Below are positions 35,752-46,431 of a DNA stretch of 64,000 nt, piece by piece. The notes beneath the pieces were generated by a model. The model saw nothing but the letters and a program-made list of their open reading frames with translations. It did no database searches and was not told the DNA's origin. Numbering within the stretch: the stretch's first letter is position 1; each line of letters starts with the position of its first letter. The stretch is from Vreelandella olivaria (GTDB lineage Bacteria; Pseudomonadota; Gammaproteobacteria; Pseudomonadales; Halomonadaceae). Location: contig NZ_JALPZO010000144.1 in NCBI RefSeq assembly GCF_023507745.1, positions 107,734 to 171,733 on the forward strand, read 5' to 3'. The translations under genes and the position numbers were made by a program.

Positions 35752-36570
35752 CTACCGTCCCCCTGCCTGCTGGCTTGGCACACTGGTTCGTTCACCTGTC
35801 TCCAGGTTGAGCGCCGTTAATGAACCACCCCATACACAGCCGGTGTCGATTGCACTGACATTGACTTGAGCCCCCGGTGTTTGTCCCTCCAGTGCCGCCC
35901 AGTGGCCAAACAGCAGCTTTAGATCATCGTTTCGTGGGTACTGGAACCAGGGATAGAACCCTTTTGGCGCACTATCCAGCCCCTCTTTAGCGGCAAAATC
36001 CAGCCGCCCCTGCGCATCAATAAAACGCATGCGGGTTAATACATTGACAATACAGCGCAGGCGGTCAATGCCCTCCAGATCATCTACAAAACGATCTGGA
36101 TGGTTGCCAAACAGCTGGGTGAGGAAAGCCCCCGAATGCTCGCTTGACAGGGCTACCTGCACCTCTTGGCTAAGCGATACTGTCTGCTGGGCACTCCAGA
36201 AGGGCAACACACCTGCATGGGCCATCAGGGCATCGTCCTGGTAAACAGCCAGCGGTTGGCTTTGTAACCAATCCAGCAGCCCTTCACGGTCAGGCGCCGC
36301 GAGAATATCATCCAGTGTGTCATATTTTTTTAGCTGCCCGCCGCCTCTCGCCACCACCAGTAAATGGAAATCGTGGTTACCCAACACACAGCGCACGCTA
36401 TTGCCCAACGCTTTCACTTCACGGAGACAGTCCAGGGAGCCTGGACCGCGATTGATTAAGTCCCCCACCAGCCACAGCGTATCCTGGGCAGGGTCAAAGT
36501 TGAGTTGCTCAAGAAGTGCTATAAATTCGACATAACAGCCGTGTAAATCACCAATGGCGTAAGTGCTCAT
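35752..36570 (-). CDS. apaH: Symmetrical bis(5'-nucleosyl)-tetraphosphatase
   Basis: 272 residues (E. coli ApaH 280). Metallophosphatase motifs: IGDLHGC at 6-12, WLVGDLINRGPGS, VLGNHDFHLL and MAHAGVLPFW. It cleaves Ap4A to two ADP and in E. coli also decaps Np4-capped RNA. AAGG precedes ATG 36570. It follows apaG after a 257-base gap, so it may have its own promoter. cca starts immediately after its stop. Confidence 0.96.
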   Translation of the reverse strand: MSTYAIGDLHGCYVEFIALLEQLNFDPAQDTLWLVGDLINRGPGSLDCLREVKALGNSVRCVLGNHDFHLLVVARGGGQLKKYDTLDDILAAPDREGLLDWLQSQPLAVYQDDALMAHAGVLPFWSAQQTVSLSQEVQVALSSEHSGAFLTQLFGNHPDRFVDDLEGIDRLRCIVNVLTRMRFIDAQGRLDFAAKEGLDSAPKGFYPWFQYPRNDDLKLLFGHWAALEGQTPGAQVNVSAIDTGCVWGGSLTALNLETGERTSVPSQQAGGR

Positions 36571-36827
36571 ACGCTAGGCCCTTCCAGTAATAACAGTGAA
36601 ACAGGGCGAAATAGCCTTAACCGGACGACCAGCATCGCCGCTGGCAGGCATTCGTAAAACAACCTGGTTAGATTGTGAAAGATAAACCACTATAACGAAG
36701 GAGGCCTCGATATAAGAGAGTTTCCGTACCCTGGCTAAGGTTACAGCGCTGATGGCCGGTTACTTGCCACTCAAGGCAACCTAACAGGCAGTGCCCCCTT
36801 ACAAAAGAGGCATCATAATGCTGAGAG

Positions 36828-37205
36828 TTAGTGCAGTTGCTTGGCCACGGCGAGTCGGAAGGGTGCCACAGGTACATCGAATGCCCGCTGCGTATAGGTA
36901 TTTAACAGCGTATAAGCCCCCTCCATCACCCCCACAGGGGTTTGCAGAATCGCCCGACTGGTATAGCGAAAGCGCTGACCGGGGCCAATCAACGGCTGTT
37001 GCCCAACAACCCCCTTCCCACGAATTTCCTGGCTATCACCATTGCCCTGGGTGATTTTCCAGTAACGGGCCATTAGCTGAACGCTGTGGGGGCTTTGATT
37101 GTGAAGTGTCACGGTATAGCTAAAAACGTAGCGCGACTCGGCATCATTGGACTCTGAGGGGCGATACTCAGGCGTAACACTCACAGCAATGGATAGCCTG
37201 CTCAC
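36828..37205 (-). CDS. apaG: ApaG/CorD protein
   Basis: 125 residues, the normal length. It has the immunoglobulin-like ApaG fold segments: YVFSYTVTLHN near 28, LMARYWKITQGNG near 45, KGVVGQQPLIGPGQRF near 64 and a C-terminal PFRLAVAKQL. Homologues affect cobalt resistance and magnesium efflux; the biochemical role is unclear. The GTG start at 37205 overlaps the ksgA stop (GTGA), so it is coupled. Confidence 0.93.
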   Translation of the reverse strand: MSRLSIAVSVTPEYRPSESNDAESRYVFSYTVTLHNQSPHSVQLMARYWKITQGNGDSQEIRGKGVVGQQPLIGPGQRFRYTSRAILQTPVGVMEGAYTLLNTYTQRAFDVPVAPFRLAVAKQLH

Positions 37206-38020
37206 TCCTCACCGCCTAACGCTTCATCCGCTGCCACCTGGTTGGCAATTGCCACATACTCCGCCACGTTTAGAGTTTGAGGGCGACGTACCGGGTCAAT
37301 ACCCAACGCCTCCAGGGTTTCACTGCTTACGCGACCTTTTAAATTATTGCGCAACGTTTTACGCCTCTGTCCGAAGGCCAGCTTCACCAGTTCAAACAGC
37401 AGCGCAGGGTCATCGGCGGTATGCGGTAACTCCGCGTGGGGGGTTAGCCGGACGATCGCGGAGTCTACCTTTGGGCGGGGTACAAATGCTTCCGGGGGCA
37501 CAATAAACAGCTGATCCACCTGGCAATAGTACTGCGCCATGACCGACAGACGCCCCCAATCAGCTCCCCCCGGCTGCGCCGCCAAACGCTCTACCACCTC
37601 CTTTTGCAGCATAAAGTGCATGTCAGCAATCGCATTGCCCATCGTCAGTAGATGGACAATAAGCGGGGTGGAGATGTTGTAAGGCAAATTGCCCACCACA
37701 CGCAGTGCAGGCCCATCCCCCTTAAGCGCTGCAAAATCAAATTTCAACGCGTCACCCTCATGGATGACAAAGTCCGGGTAGTTGAAGAACTGTACACGCA
37801 GGCCGGGGATAAGGTCACGGTCCAGCTCAATCACCTCCAACCGCCCTGTTGCCTCTAGCAGCGGAGCAGTCAGCGCCCCCTGACCTGGGCCAATTTCGAC
37901 GAGACGATCGCCTTCACGTGGTCCAATGGAGCGGACGATACGCGAGATGATGCCGAGATCGCGAAGAAAGTTCTGACCGAAGCGTTTGCGAGCACGGTGC
38001 TGCTGGGGCACTTGAGACAT
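37202..38020 (-). CDS. rsmA: 16S rRNA dimethyladenosine transferase
   Basis: 272 residues. The SAM-binding motif VEIGPGQGALT is at 41-51 and the adenine-target motif NLPYNIS near 114. The N terminus (RKRFGQNFLRD) is the standard KsgA start. It dimethylates two adjacent adenines in helix 45 of 16S rRNA late in 30S assembly. It is the fourth gene of the lptD operon, after pdxA (43 bases) and before apaG (overlapping). Confidence 0.97.
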   Translation of the reverse strand: MSQVPQQHRARKRFGQNFLRDLGIISRIVRSIGPREGDRLVEIGPGQGALTAPLLEATGRLEVIELDRDLIPGLRVQFFNYPDFVIHEGDALKFDFAALKGDGPALRVVGNLPYNISTPLIVHLLTMGNAIADMHFMLQKEVVERLAAQPGGADWGRLSVMAQYYCQVDQLFIVPPEAFVPRPKVDSAIVRLTPHAELPHTADDPALLFELVKLAFGQRRKTLRNNLKGRVSSETLEALGIDPVRRPQTLNVAEYVAIANQVAADEALGGEE

Positions 38021-38063
38021 CTAACAGTGATCCTTGGAAATAAGATTCGTGAAGCCAGGTGCA

Positions 38064-39116
38064 TTAGTTTGCAGGCTGCGTCCGCCGGTCGGCCAGACGT
38101 CGCGCCAGATTAATCGCAACTGCGAGGCTGTTGGGGTCGGCAATGCCACGTCCTGCCAGATCAAGCGCAGTGCCATGGTCAACGGATGTGCGCACCAATG
38201 GCAGGCCAAGCGTGATATTGGCCGCTTGCCCAAAGCCAGCGTACTTTAACACTGCAAGCCCCTGGTCATGGTACATCGCCAGAACGGCATCAACGCCCGC
38301 CAAGTGACGCGGGGTAAACAGTGTGTCAGCAGGCACAGGGCCATGAATATCCAGGCCTTCTCCGCGCAACGCCTCAAGCGCCGGGGAAATAATATCCAGC
38401 TCTTCACGGCCCAGGTGGCCATCTTCACCGGCATGGGGGTTTAAACCGCACACGGCAATGCGGGGAGCCGCGATACCAAACTGACGTTTTAAATCCGCAA
38501 CCAGCAGGCGGATAATACGCATTACCCGCTCGTAGGTAATCGCATCTGCCACGTGGCGCAACGGCAGGTGGGTGGTCACCAGGGCTACGCGTAGATCAGC
38601 TCCTCCTGCCCAACCGGGCACCTGTGCATGCAGTGCGGCCTCGGTCGCCAGCATCATCACGACCTCCTCCACGCCGCAGGCATCCCGTAGCCACTCGGTA
38701 TGGCCGGTAAAGCCGGTAAACCCACCATCAATAATGACCCCTTTATGCAGTGGCGCCGTTACCATGGCAGCCGCCTGCCCCGCCTGACAGGCATCCACCG
38801 CTGTTTGCAGGGTGTTTATGACGTAGCGGGCATTAGCCGCATCCAGTCTTCCAGGGATGGCCGGGGCTTTCAGTTGGACAGGACACACAGCCAGCCTACC
38901 TGATGATGATGCTACGCCCTGCCCTGGTGCCGTTTCCACAACGTCTACATGCAGGCCCAACTGTACTGCCCGCTGGCGCAGCATATTCGGGTCACCCACT
39001 GCCAGGGTATTCTCAGGCAGCCTGCCTTGGGCGGCCAGCATCAGTGTCAGCTCCGGGCCAATGCCTGCGGGCTCACCTGTGGTAATGAGTACCGGGGAGC
39101 GGGTCTGGCTACTCAT
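38064..39116 (-). CDS. pdxA: 4-hydroxythreonine-4-phosphate dehydrogenase
   Basis: 350 residues (E. coli 329). It opens with VLITTGEPAGIGPEL. The three metal-binding histidines lie in FTGHTEW, GLNPHAGEDGHLG and AMYHDQGLAVLKYAGF. It acts in the DXP-dependent pathway to pyridoxal phosphate. Its start overlaps the surA stop by one base (TAATG), so it is translated with surA. Confidence 0.96.
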   Translation of the reverse strand: MSSQTRSPVLITTGEPAGIGPELTLMLAAQGRLPENTLAVGDPNMLRQRAVQLGLHVDVVETAPGQGVASSSGRLAVCPVQLKAPAIPGRLDAANARYVINTLQTAVDACQAGQAAAMVTAPLHKGVIIDGGFTGFTGHTEWLRDACGVEEVVMMLATEAALHAQVPGWAGGADLRVALVTTHLPLRHVADAITYERVMRIIRLLVADLKRQFGIAAPRIAVCGLNPHAGEDGHLGREELDIISPALEALRGEGLDIHGPVPADTLFTPRHLAGVDAVLAMYHDQGLAVLKYAGFGQAANITLGLPLVRTSVDHGTALDLAGRGIADPNSLAVAINLARRLADRRTQPAN

Positions 39117-40153
39117 TACAGGCGAATATCCACAAAGGCCTGTTCACGAATTTCACGCTGCCAGGTTTGCAGCTCTTCATTTGCACGGCGCTGGAAAATC
39201 GCCTGGCGTACCTGCTCACGTCGGCTCTCTTCGGTGACATCCTGACGACGGCGCTCTAAAACCTCAATCACATGGTAACCAAACTGGGAGCGCACCGGCT
39301 CAGATAACTGATTAGGGCTCAGCGACGTCATGGCTTCTTCAAACGCCGGTACCGTTTGCCCTGGGCGTACCCAGCCGAGTTCTCCACCGTTCATTGCGCT
39401 ACCACGGTCGTCACTGAACTCACGGGCCACCGCTGCAAAGTCCTCTCCTTGCTGTAGGCGCTGACGTGCCTGCTCCGCTCTGGAACGGGCCTGGTTTTCA
39501 TCTCGCGTGGGGGTAAGCTCCACCAGTACGTGACGGGCACGGGTTTCCTCAATAAAGGATTGCCCTTGCTGAGACGGCTGCTGACTCAAGAAGCGTTCTA
39601 CATCACGCTCACTGACTGAAACGCGCTGACTGATCTGACGCTGTTGCACCTGACGCATCAGCATTTCACGACGAATCTCTTCACGGACACTTGCCAGGCT
39701 CATGCCATCCGCTTCTATGGCATCGGCAAATTGATCCAGAGTCATGCCATTCGATTCGGCAATAGTACGCAGTTGGCGGTTGAGTTCTGTATCATCAACG
39801 CTCAGGTTGGCTTCGCGGGCCATTTGCAACTGGATTTCATCCATCACCATGCGCTCAAGCACCTGCTCAGCCAGTTGGGAACGGGGTGGTAAATTGCCTC
39901 CCTGGGCCTGTGCCTGCTGCTCAATCTGGGCGATACGCTCATTAAGCTCGCTACGCATAATAACGTCGTCGTTGACCACCGCCACAACGTTATCCAGCAT
40001 TTGGCGCTGAGTGGACTCAAAGTTCTGTGCGTGTAGCGTGAGCGGCGCAAGCGCAACGCTGGCTCCAACGCAAAGTGCCATCATGCTACCCGCAGAAAGC
40101 AGTTTTGCTCGGCTCTTCAAAACACGGGTTAGCAGGGTCTTTCTGATCTTCAT
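39116..40153 (-). CDS. surA: Periplasmic chaperone SurA with a single parvulin domain
   Basis: 345 residues, shorter than E. coli SurA (428). A long signal region ends near LHAQN. The N-terminal chaperone core follows (QMLDNVVAVVNDDVIMRSEL, the usual SurA start), then one parvulin domain at about 205-310 (RARHVLVEL, GGELGWVRPGQTVPAFEEA, QFGYHVIEVLERR), then the C-terminal helix (LQTWQREIREQAFVDIRL). Two parvulin domains are usual in E. coli; only one is present here. It helps outer-membrane proteins fold. It lies 35 bases after lptD, whose product is a known SurA client. Confidence 0.94.
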   Translation of the reverse strand: MKIRKTLLTRVLKSRAKLLSAGSMMALCVGASVALAPLTLHAQNFESTQRQMLDNVVAVVNDDVIMRSELNERIAQIEQQAQAQGGNLPPRSQLAEQVLERMVMDEIQLQMAREANLSVDDTELNRQLRTIAESNGMTLDQFADAIEADGMSLASVREEIRREMLMRQVQQRQISQRVSVSERDVERFLSQQPSQQGQSFIEETRARHVLVELTPTRDENQARSRAEQARQRLQQGEDFAAVAREFSDDRGSAMNGGELGWVRPGQTVPAFEEAMTSLSPNQLSEPVRSQFGYHVIEVLERRRQDVTEESRREQVRQAIFQRRANEELQTWQREIREQAFVDIRL

Positions 40154-40188
40154 AAAAAGTCTCTTTCAGTCGCCATTTAAGGAGGTCG

Positions 40189-42636
40189 TTAAAGGGGTGT
40201 TGGGCGATAGCCAGGAATCGCCTGCTCAAAGTAGCTGTCAGCTTGCTGCCCAATGCCGCCCAGGCCACGGAATACAAAGCGCAAAAACAGCCCGCGATCA
40301 TTGAAATCATCGCCTATCTGAGCAGTGTCGTTATCATCTACCCACTCACGCCAAACCAGCTGCACACCATAACAGCAGTCGTTCCACTGCAGACCGGCAA
40401 GTTGCTCCAATGCACGGTCATTGGTTTGATCGTGAAGGTAACGGCCAATCAAATCAATCCGGGAACTGGCCTTCCAGGCAAATGAGAGGTCCCACTCTTC
40501 GCGGTTATAATCCCGAAAGCCGTCATCCTCAGGCACTACACCGGGATCGAACCCTTCGATCTCCCAACGGTAGCCAAGGTTCACTACATGCCCTTCCGGG
40601 TGGCGATAACGCAGATCGACACTAGAGCGTTCGGTTCGTTCACGCTGGTCATCGTAGAGCCATTCGTAGCCGGTACTCCAACGATCATTGATCTGCCAGT
40701 CCAGCCGGGTCACTAGCGGCGAGCGGTCTCGGGTGGCCTGGTAACGGCTTTCAGGGTTCACGCTAGGGTCATCTTCCGGCCTTGGTGGCAAGGTATCGGG
40801 ATCACCCTCGCTATCAATACGACGATCGGAGAAATAGAAGCTTTGCCCGACACCAAAGGTCAGCCGGTCCCGACCTGCGCTGTCTTCGATTAGGCGTGAC
40901 TGTACACCCGCAGAGACACGATTGAGATCGCCCACGCGATCAGCGCCGGAAAAGCGGTGCGGCGACCATAGCTGATCCCATGAGAACGCCCGCTCCCGGC
41001 TGTCGAAGTCAGGCAACTGGGTTTGGTCGATACGTGGCACGTAAGCATAATTGAGACGCGGCTCCAGCGTTTGACGATAGTCACGTCCACCTAGCTCAAG
41101 CTCACGCTCAAATACCAACCCACTGTCAATTGACGAAATAGCAACACTGCGGGTAGGTGTGGTATCCCGGTCGGTGACGCGATCACCGTAGTCAAGATCA
41201 TAGGCGGTTTGCCATAGCTCGGTACGTGGCTCGATATAGCCCCATGGCTGCTCCAGGCGCCAGCCCACCGCAGGTGTCAGGTGTAGCCGCGACCCAATAG
41301 CCGCCTCGCGTTCAGGCACCGTGCGCTCATTCACATCCCGCCAGAAGTAGGTGGCGTTGGAACGCCACTGACTGTAGAGGCCATTGCCCAGTTGCCACTC
41401 CGCATTGGCGGTTAAGCTGGGCAGTCGATAAAAGGGTTTATCGGTATCGTTCAACGGGTCTTCCAACCGCTGAAAACCTTGGGCACGGGCATCCAGTTGC
41501 CAGCGATCACCACGGTAATCGACCTGTGCAAGGCGCTCCATACTGACCCGTTCACTATTACCAAACTCCCCACCAAAGTCGTCAAAATAACGGCCATCGC
41601 TGGCAGCGCCATAGCGCAGATTGTAGTCACTGCGCTCATTGACCCGCCCGGTATGATAGGCGTCAATGTACCAGCGGTCTTCGCCCTCAAAACGGTTATC
41701 CCCGGCGCTGCTGCCGCCATCACTGCTTAAATAACCGCCCTCAATAGTGCCCTGACTCTCAGCAAACAGGTAGCGATATTCACCATTCATCAACAAGCCA
41801 TGATCAGACATCCAACGCGGTGTAATCGTGGCATCATGGTTGGGCGCAATATTCCAGTAAAACGGCTGGGCATAGTCAACCCCTTCACTGGAAAAGCCAA
41901 TCGTGGGCCATAACAATCCCGTATGGCGGCGGTCATCGATTGGAAAGCGTAGCCATGGCCAATAAAAAACCGGCACATCTTTAACCTCCAGACGAGCATG
42001 GCGCGCCGTACCAAAGCCTTCGGCTTGATCCAGACTGATATCACTCCCCACCAGTTGCCAGCTATTGGCACCTGGGTCGCAGGAGGTAAAGGTAGCATCA
42101 CGCAGGCGATACATATCCTCACCGGTCTGCTCAAGCTGGCTGGCCTGCCCCCGCAAATGCTGCTCATAAAGCACGTAGTGGCTGTTGCTTAACCTTGCAC
42201 GCTCCTCGTTAAGCATCAAGGTGGCGTCGTCGCCACGCAGCAGCGCCTGACCATCACGAAGTACCAGGTTCCCCTCGGCATCCACCTGCTCCCGATTGGC
42301 AGGCAGAAAGACACGCTCGGCTTCCAGTTCGGCATTGCCCCGACGCAACACCACATCACCCCGTAGCAGCGCTTCACCATCTGCTGCGTAATCCACTTCT
42401 TGGGTTTCAACTGAAAGCGTTTCGGGGTTTTGTTCTGCTGGCAAGCGGTAGCCGGGCATCACATAGCGTCCCCGACACAGTTGATTTGACGCTTCATCCT
42501 GCCCCCAAGGCTGCCAGTCAAGCGCTTCAGCAGGTAACGACTGGCCCTGGGCCACTGCTGAAAACGAGGCACCAGCGAGCAAACTGCCCAACAGCGTGCG
42601 CGCGACCGGTACGGTGCGAGAAAATCGCTTGCCCAT
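40189..42636 (-). CDS. lptD: LPS-assembly outer-membrane protein LptD
   Basis: 815 residues from ATG 42636 (AAGGAT eight bases upstream). A signal peptide ends near AVAQG. The N-terminal OstA-like beta-taco follows (VETQEVDYAADGEALLRGDV), then the 26-strand barrel. The four cysteines of the inter-domain disulfides are present: one in LCRGRY, one in FTSCDPG and the pair in WNDCCYGVQ near the C terminus. With LptE it inserts LPS into the outer leaflet. It heads the lptD-surA-pdxA-ksgA-apaG-apaH series and is divergent from amgK across 70 bases. Confidence 0.96.
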   Translation of the reverse strand: MGKRFSRTVPVARTLLGSLLAGASFSAVAQGQSLPAEALDWQPWGQDEASNQLCRGRYVMPGYRLPAEQNPETLSVETQEVDYAADGEALLRGDVVLRRGNAELEAERVFLPANREQVDAEGNLVLRDGQALLRGDDATLMLNEERARLSNSHYVLYEQHLRGQASQLEQTGEDMYRLRDATFTSCDPGANSWQLVGSDISLDQAEGFGTARHARLEVKDVPVFYWPWLRFPIDDRRHTGLLWPTIGFSSEGVDYAQPFYWNIAPNHDATITPRWMSDHGLLMNGEYRYLFAESQGTIEGGYLSSDGGSSAGDNRFEGEDRWYIDAYHTGRVNERSDYNLRYGAASDGRYFDDFGGEFGNSERVSMERLAQVDYRGDRWQLDARAQGFQRLEDPLNDTDKPFYRLPSLTANAEWQLGNGLYSQWRSNATYFWRDVNERTVPEREAAIGSRLHLTPAVGWRLEQPWGYIEPRTELWQTAYDLDYGDRVTDRDTTPTRSVAISSIDSGLVFERELELGGRDYRQTLEPRLNYAYVPRIDQTQLPDFDSRERAFSWDQLWSPHRFSGADRVGDLNRVSAGVQSRLIEDSAGRDRLTFGVGQSFYFSDRRIDSEGDPDTLPPRPEDDPSVNPESRYQATRDRSPLVTRLDWQINDRWSTGYEWLYDDQRERTERSSVDLRYRHPEGHVVNLGYRWEIEGFDPGVVPEDDGFRDYNREEWDLSFAWKASSRIDLIGRYLHDQTNDRALEQLAGLQWNDCCYGVQLVWREWVDDNDTAQIGDDFNDRGLFLRFVFRGLGGIGQQADSYFEQAIPGYRPTPL

Positions 42637-42706
42637 GTTCGTTATCCTTGGCATACAGAATCGGTATTATACAGGCCGCATGATGCCCGACCAGCAAGGA
42701 GCTTGC

Positions 42707-44379
<1,673 letters not shown>

Positions 44380-44382
44380 CCT

Positions 44383-44769
44383 ATGACGTTAGCCGCCGAT
44401 ATTGCAATGTCGCCGCTGGTCGCTGTGTATGGAACACTTAAACGGGGGCTTAATAACGCTCACTGGCTTAGTGATGCCGAGTGGGTGGGCCATGAGGTCT
44501 CCAGCGCGCTTACCCTTTACGACATTGGCCCCTACCCTGGAGCCAAGCAGCAGAGATCCCAGGGTATAGCGCTTGAAGTGTATCGTGTGACTGAAGCACA
44601 ACTGACTGATTTGGATACACTTGAAGACCACCGCCCCCATGCACCCAACGAGGGCGAATACCAACGCGTGCTGATGCCAACGCGATTTGGCCAGGCCTGG
44701 ATTTACCTTTACAACCCCGATACCAAAGGGCTAACCGCCATTACCCAGGGTGGCTGGTCACCACCCTGA
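44383..44769 (+). CDS. Gamma-glutamylcyclotransferase-like (GGCT/AIG2) protein
   Basis: 128 residues. The GGCT-like fold is marked by VAVYGTLKRGLNNAHWL near residue 13, GPYPGAK near 48, and ALEVYRVTEAQLTDLDTLED near 61. It may cleave gamma-glutamyl-amine or related amides; substrates in this small family vary. It starts three bases after murU, so it is part of that operon. The in-frame ATG at 44407 is an alternative start closer to the fold. Confidence 0.85.
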   Translation: MTLAADIAMSPLVAVYGTLKRGLNNAHWLSDAEWVGHEVSSALTLYDIGPYPGAKQQRSQGIALEVYRVTEAQLTDLDTLEDHRPHAPNEGEYQRVLMPTRFGQAWIYLYNPDTKGLTAITQGGWSPP

Positions 44770-44883
44770 CAAAAGGCAAGAACAGCACCTTGTACGATGA
44801 ATGACGTGATGAGGCAGTGCGCCACCGACTAGAAATGTTATGCTGCGCGACTTACCTTTCGTCGCTGAGATGAGGAGAGCAAC

Positions 44884-45303
44884 GTGAAAGCACGGGTAAA
44901 ATGGACAGATGGTCGCCAGTTTGTGGCGGAATCAGGTAGCGGGCATAGCGTTGTGATTGATGGTCCACCCGATCACGGCGGCCGCAACACCGGACCACGC
45001 CCCATGGAAATGCTACTCATGGGCATGGGCAGCTGTACCGCGTTTGATATTCTTAACATCCTCGATAAAGCGCGTGCCAATGTGACCGACTGCGTGGCGG
45101 AACTGGACGCAGAGCGTGCCAACGAAGTGCCCTCGGTGTTCACCAAAATTCATGTCCACTTTGTTGTGACCGGCAGGGGCCTGAAAGAGAAGCAGGTGCA
45201 GCGTGCCGTTGAACTCTCAGCGGAAAAGTACTGTAGCGCCTCTATTATGTTGACAAAGGGTGGTGTTGAAATAACTCACTCATTTGAGATTGTTGACGCT
45301 TGA
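44884..45303 (+). CDS. OsmC/Ohr-family protein (YhfA-like)
   Basis: 139 residues. RPMEMLLMGMGSCTAFDIL carries Cys51, and a second Cys117 lies in EKYCSASIMLTKG, matching the two redox cysteines of OsmC proteins. The dipeptide placement and short length fit the YhfA subgroup. It is probably a thiol peroxidase or protein of unknown reductive role. GAGGAGAG precedes GTG 44884 by seven bases. It stands apart, 114 bases after the GGCT-like gene. Confidence 0.87.
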   Translation: MKARVKWTDGRQFVAESGSGHSVVIDGPPDHGGRNTGPRPMEMLLMGMGSCTAFDILNILDKARANVTDCVAELDAERANEVPSVFTKIHVHFVVTGRGLKEKQVQRAVELSAEKYCSASIMLTKGGVEITHSFEIVDA

Positions 45304-45429
45304 ACTGCCATAGGGCTTTATCAGACCGCTTCACCCATACAGCCACTCTTATTGACAGCTCATCGGGCTCCCTTCCCGTTAACATGAGCATAAAAAAAAT
45401 AGCATGGCTGGATGCATACCACGCCATGG

Positions 45430-45456
45430 GCGGGCATAATACGCCCGCTTGTTTTT
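45430..45456 (+). terminator. Hairpin with T tract between osmC-like gene and speD
   Basis: GCGGGC pairs with GCCCGC around a seven-base loop and is followed by TTGTTTTT. It lies 127 bases after the osmC-like stop and 115 bases before speD. It could end the upstream transcript or attenuate speD. Confidence 0.6.
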
Positions 45457-45570
45457 ATCCTTTTGTAGCACATGATGGCGAAGGTTATACAGCAAGCATA
45501 GTGACAACTATTTATCGGTTCCGGCGCTGGCTCGTCGGGGTGTCTTCATCTGCCATAGGGAGGTTCGGAC

Positions 45571-46365
45571 GTGTCAGATAATCTCCGACTCCACGGGTTC
45601 AACAACCTGACCAGCTCGTTGAGCTTCAACATTTACGACATCTGTTACGCCAAAACCGAGGAGCAGCGTGCGGCTTATATCGACTATATCGATGAGCTTT
45701 ACAACGCCGAACGTTTGACGCAGATTCTGAAAGACGTCACTAATATTATCGGTGCTCATGTGCTGAATATTGCGCGTCAAGATTATGAACCCCACGGGGC
45801 GAGCGTAACCATCCTGATTGCTGAGCATGAACTGGATGAGCCCAACCTCGAACAAACCGAACCAGGCCCTGGTCCGTTACCCGAAACGGTTGTGGCTCAT
45901 CTTGATAAAAGCCATGTAACCGTTCACAGCTATCCTGAGTCACACCCTGACAACGGCATTAGCACCTTTCGCCTGGATATCGATGTATCAACCTGTGGTC
46001 ACATCAGCCCGCTTAAGGCACTGAACTACCTGATCCACAGCTTCGACTCTGACATTGTGACCATGGACTACCGTGTGCGCGGCTTCACCCGTGACGTGGA
46101 TGGCAAGAAGCTGTTTATTGATCATGATATTACGTCGATCCAGGATTACCTGGCAGAAGATACCAAGCAGGCTTATCAGATGATCGATGTGAACGTGTAT
46201 CAAGAGAACATGTTTCACACCAAAATGCTGCTGAAGGATTTTGAGCTGGATAATTACCTGTTCGGTACCAAACGGCGGGATATTACCTTTGAAGAAGCGC
46301 GGGATATTGAAAGCCGCCTGCGCAAAGAGATGCTAGAGATTTTTTACTCGCGTAACCTCGATTAA
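45571..46365 (+). CDS. speD: S-adenosylmethionine decarboxylase proenzyme
   Basis: 264 residues, identical in length to E. coli SpeD. Self-cleavage should occur between Lys113 and Ser114 ([14 protein letters not shown]), with Ser114 becoming the pyruvoyl cofactor. The proton donor Cys142 lies in [15 protein letters not shown]. It makes decarboxylated SAM for spermidine. The GTG start at 45571 is preceded by GGGAGG. The 267 bases upstream hold no recognisable gene but contain a terminator-like hairpin. Confidence 0.96.
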   Translation: MSDNLRLHGFNNLTSSLSFNIYDICYAKTEEQRAAYIDYIDELYNAERLTQILKDVTNIIGAHVLNIARQDYEPHGASVTILIAEHELDEPNLEQTEPGPGPLPETVVAHLDKSHVTVHSYPESHPDNGISTFRLDIDVSTCGHISPLKALNYLIHSFDSDIVTMDYRVRGFTRDVDGKKLFIDHDITSIQDYLAEDTKQAYQMIDVNVYQENMFHTKMLLKDFELDNYLFGTKRRDITFEEARDIESRLRKEMLEIFYSRNLD

Positions 46366-46390
46366 ACATCGCCCTCCCCCAGGCATCGCA

Positions 46391-46425
46391 AAGCCGTCCT
46401 GTAAGACCAACAGGACGGCTTTTTT
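46391..46425 (+). terminator. Terminator after speD
   Basis: AAGCCGTCCTGT pairs perfectly with ACAGGACGGCTT over 12 bases across a seven-base loop, followed by a T run. It also lies just before the end of the convergent lpxL-like gene, so it may act on both. Confidence 0.9.
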
Positions 46426-46431
46426 ATGATC

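Noticed and set aside
45384..45581. Possible leader peptide before speD
   Set aside because: No ribosome site stood out, it runs into speD and passes through a terminator-like hairpin; kept only as part of the leader finding.
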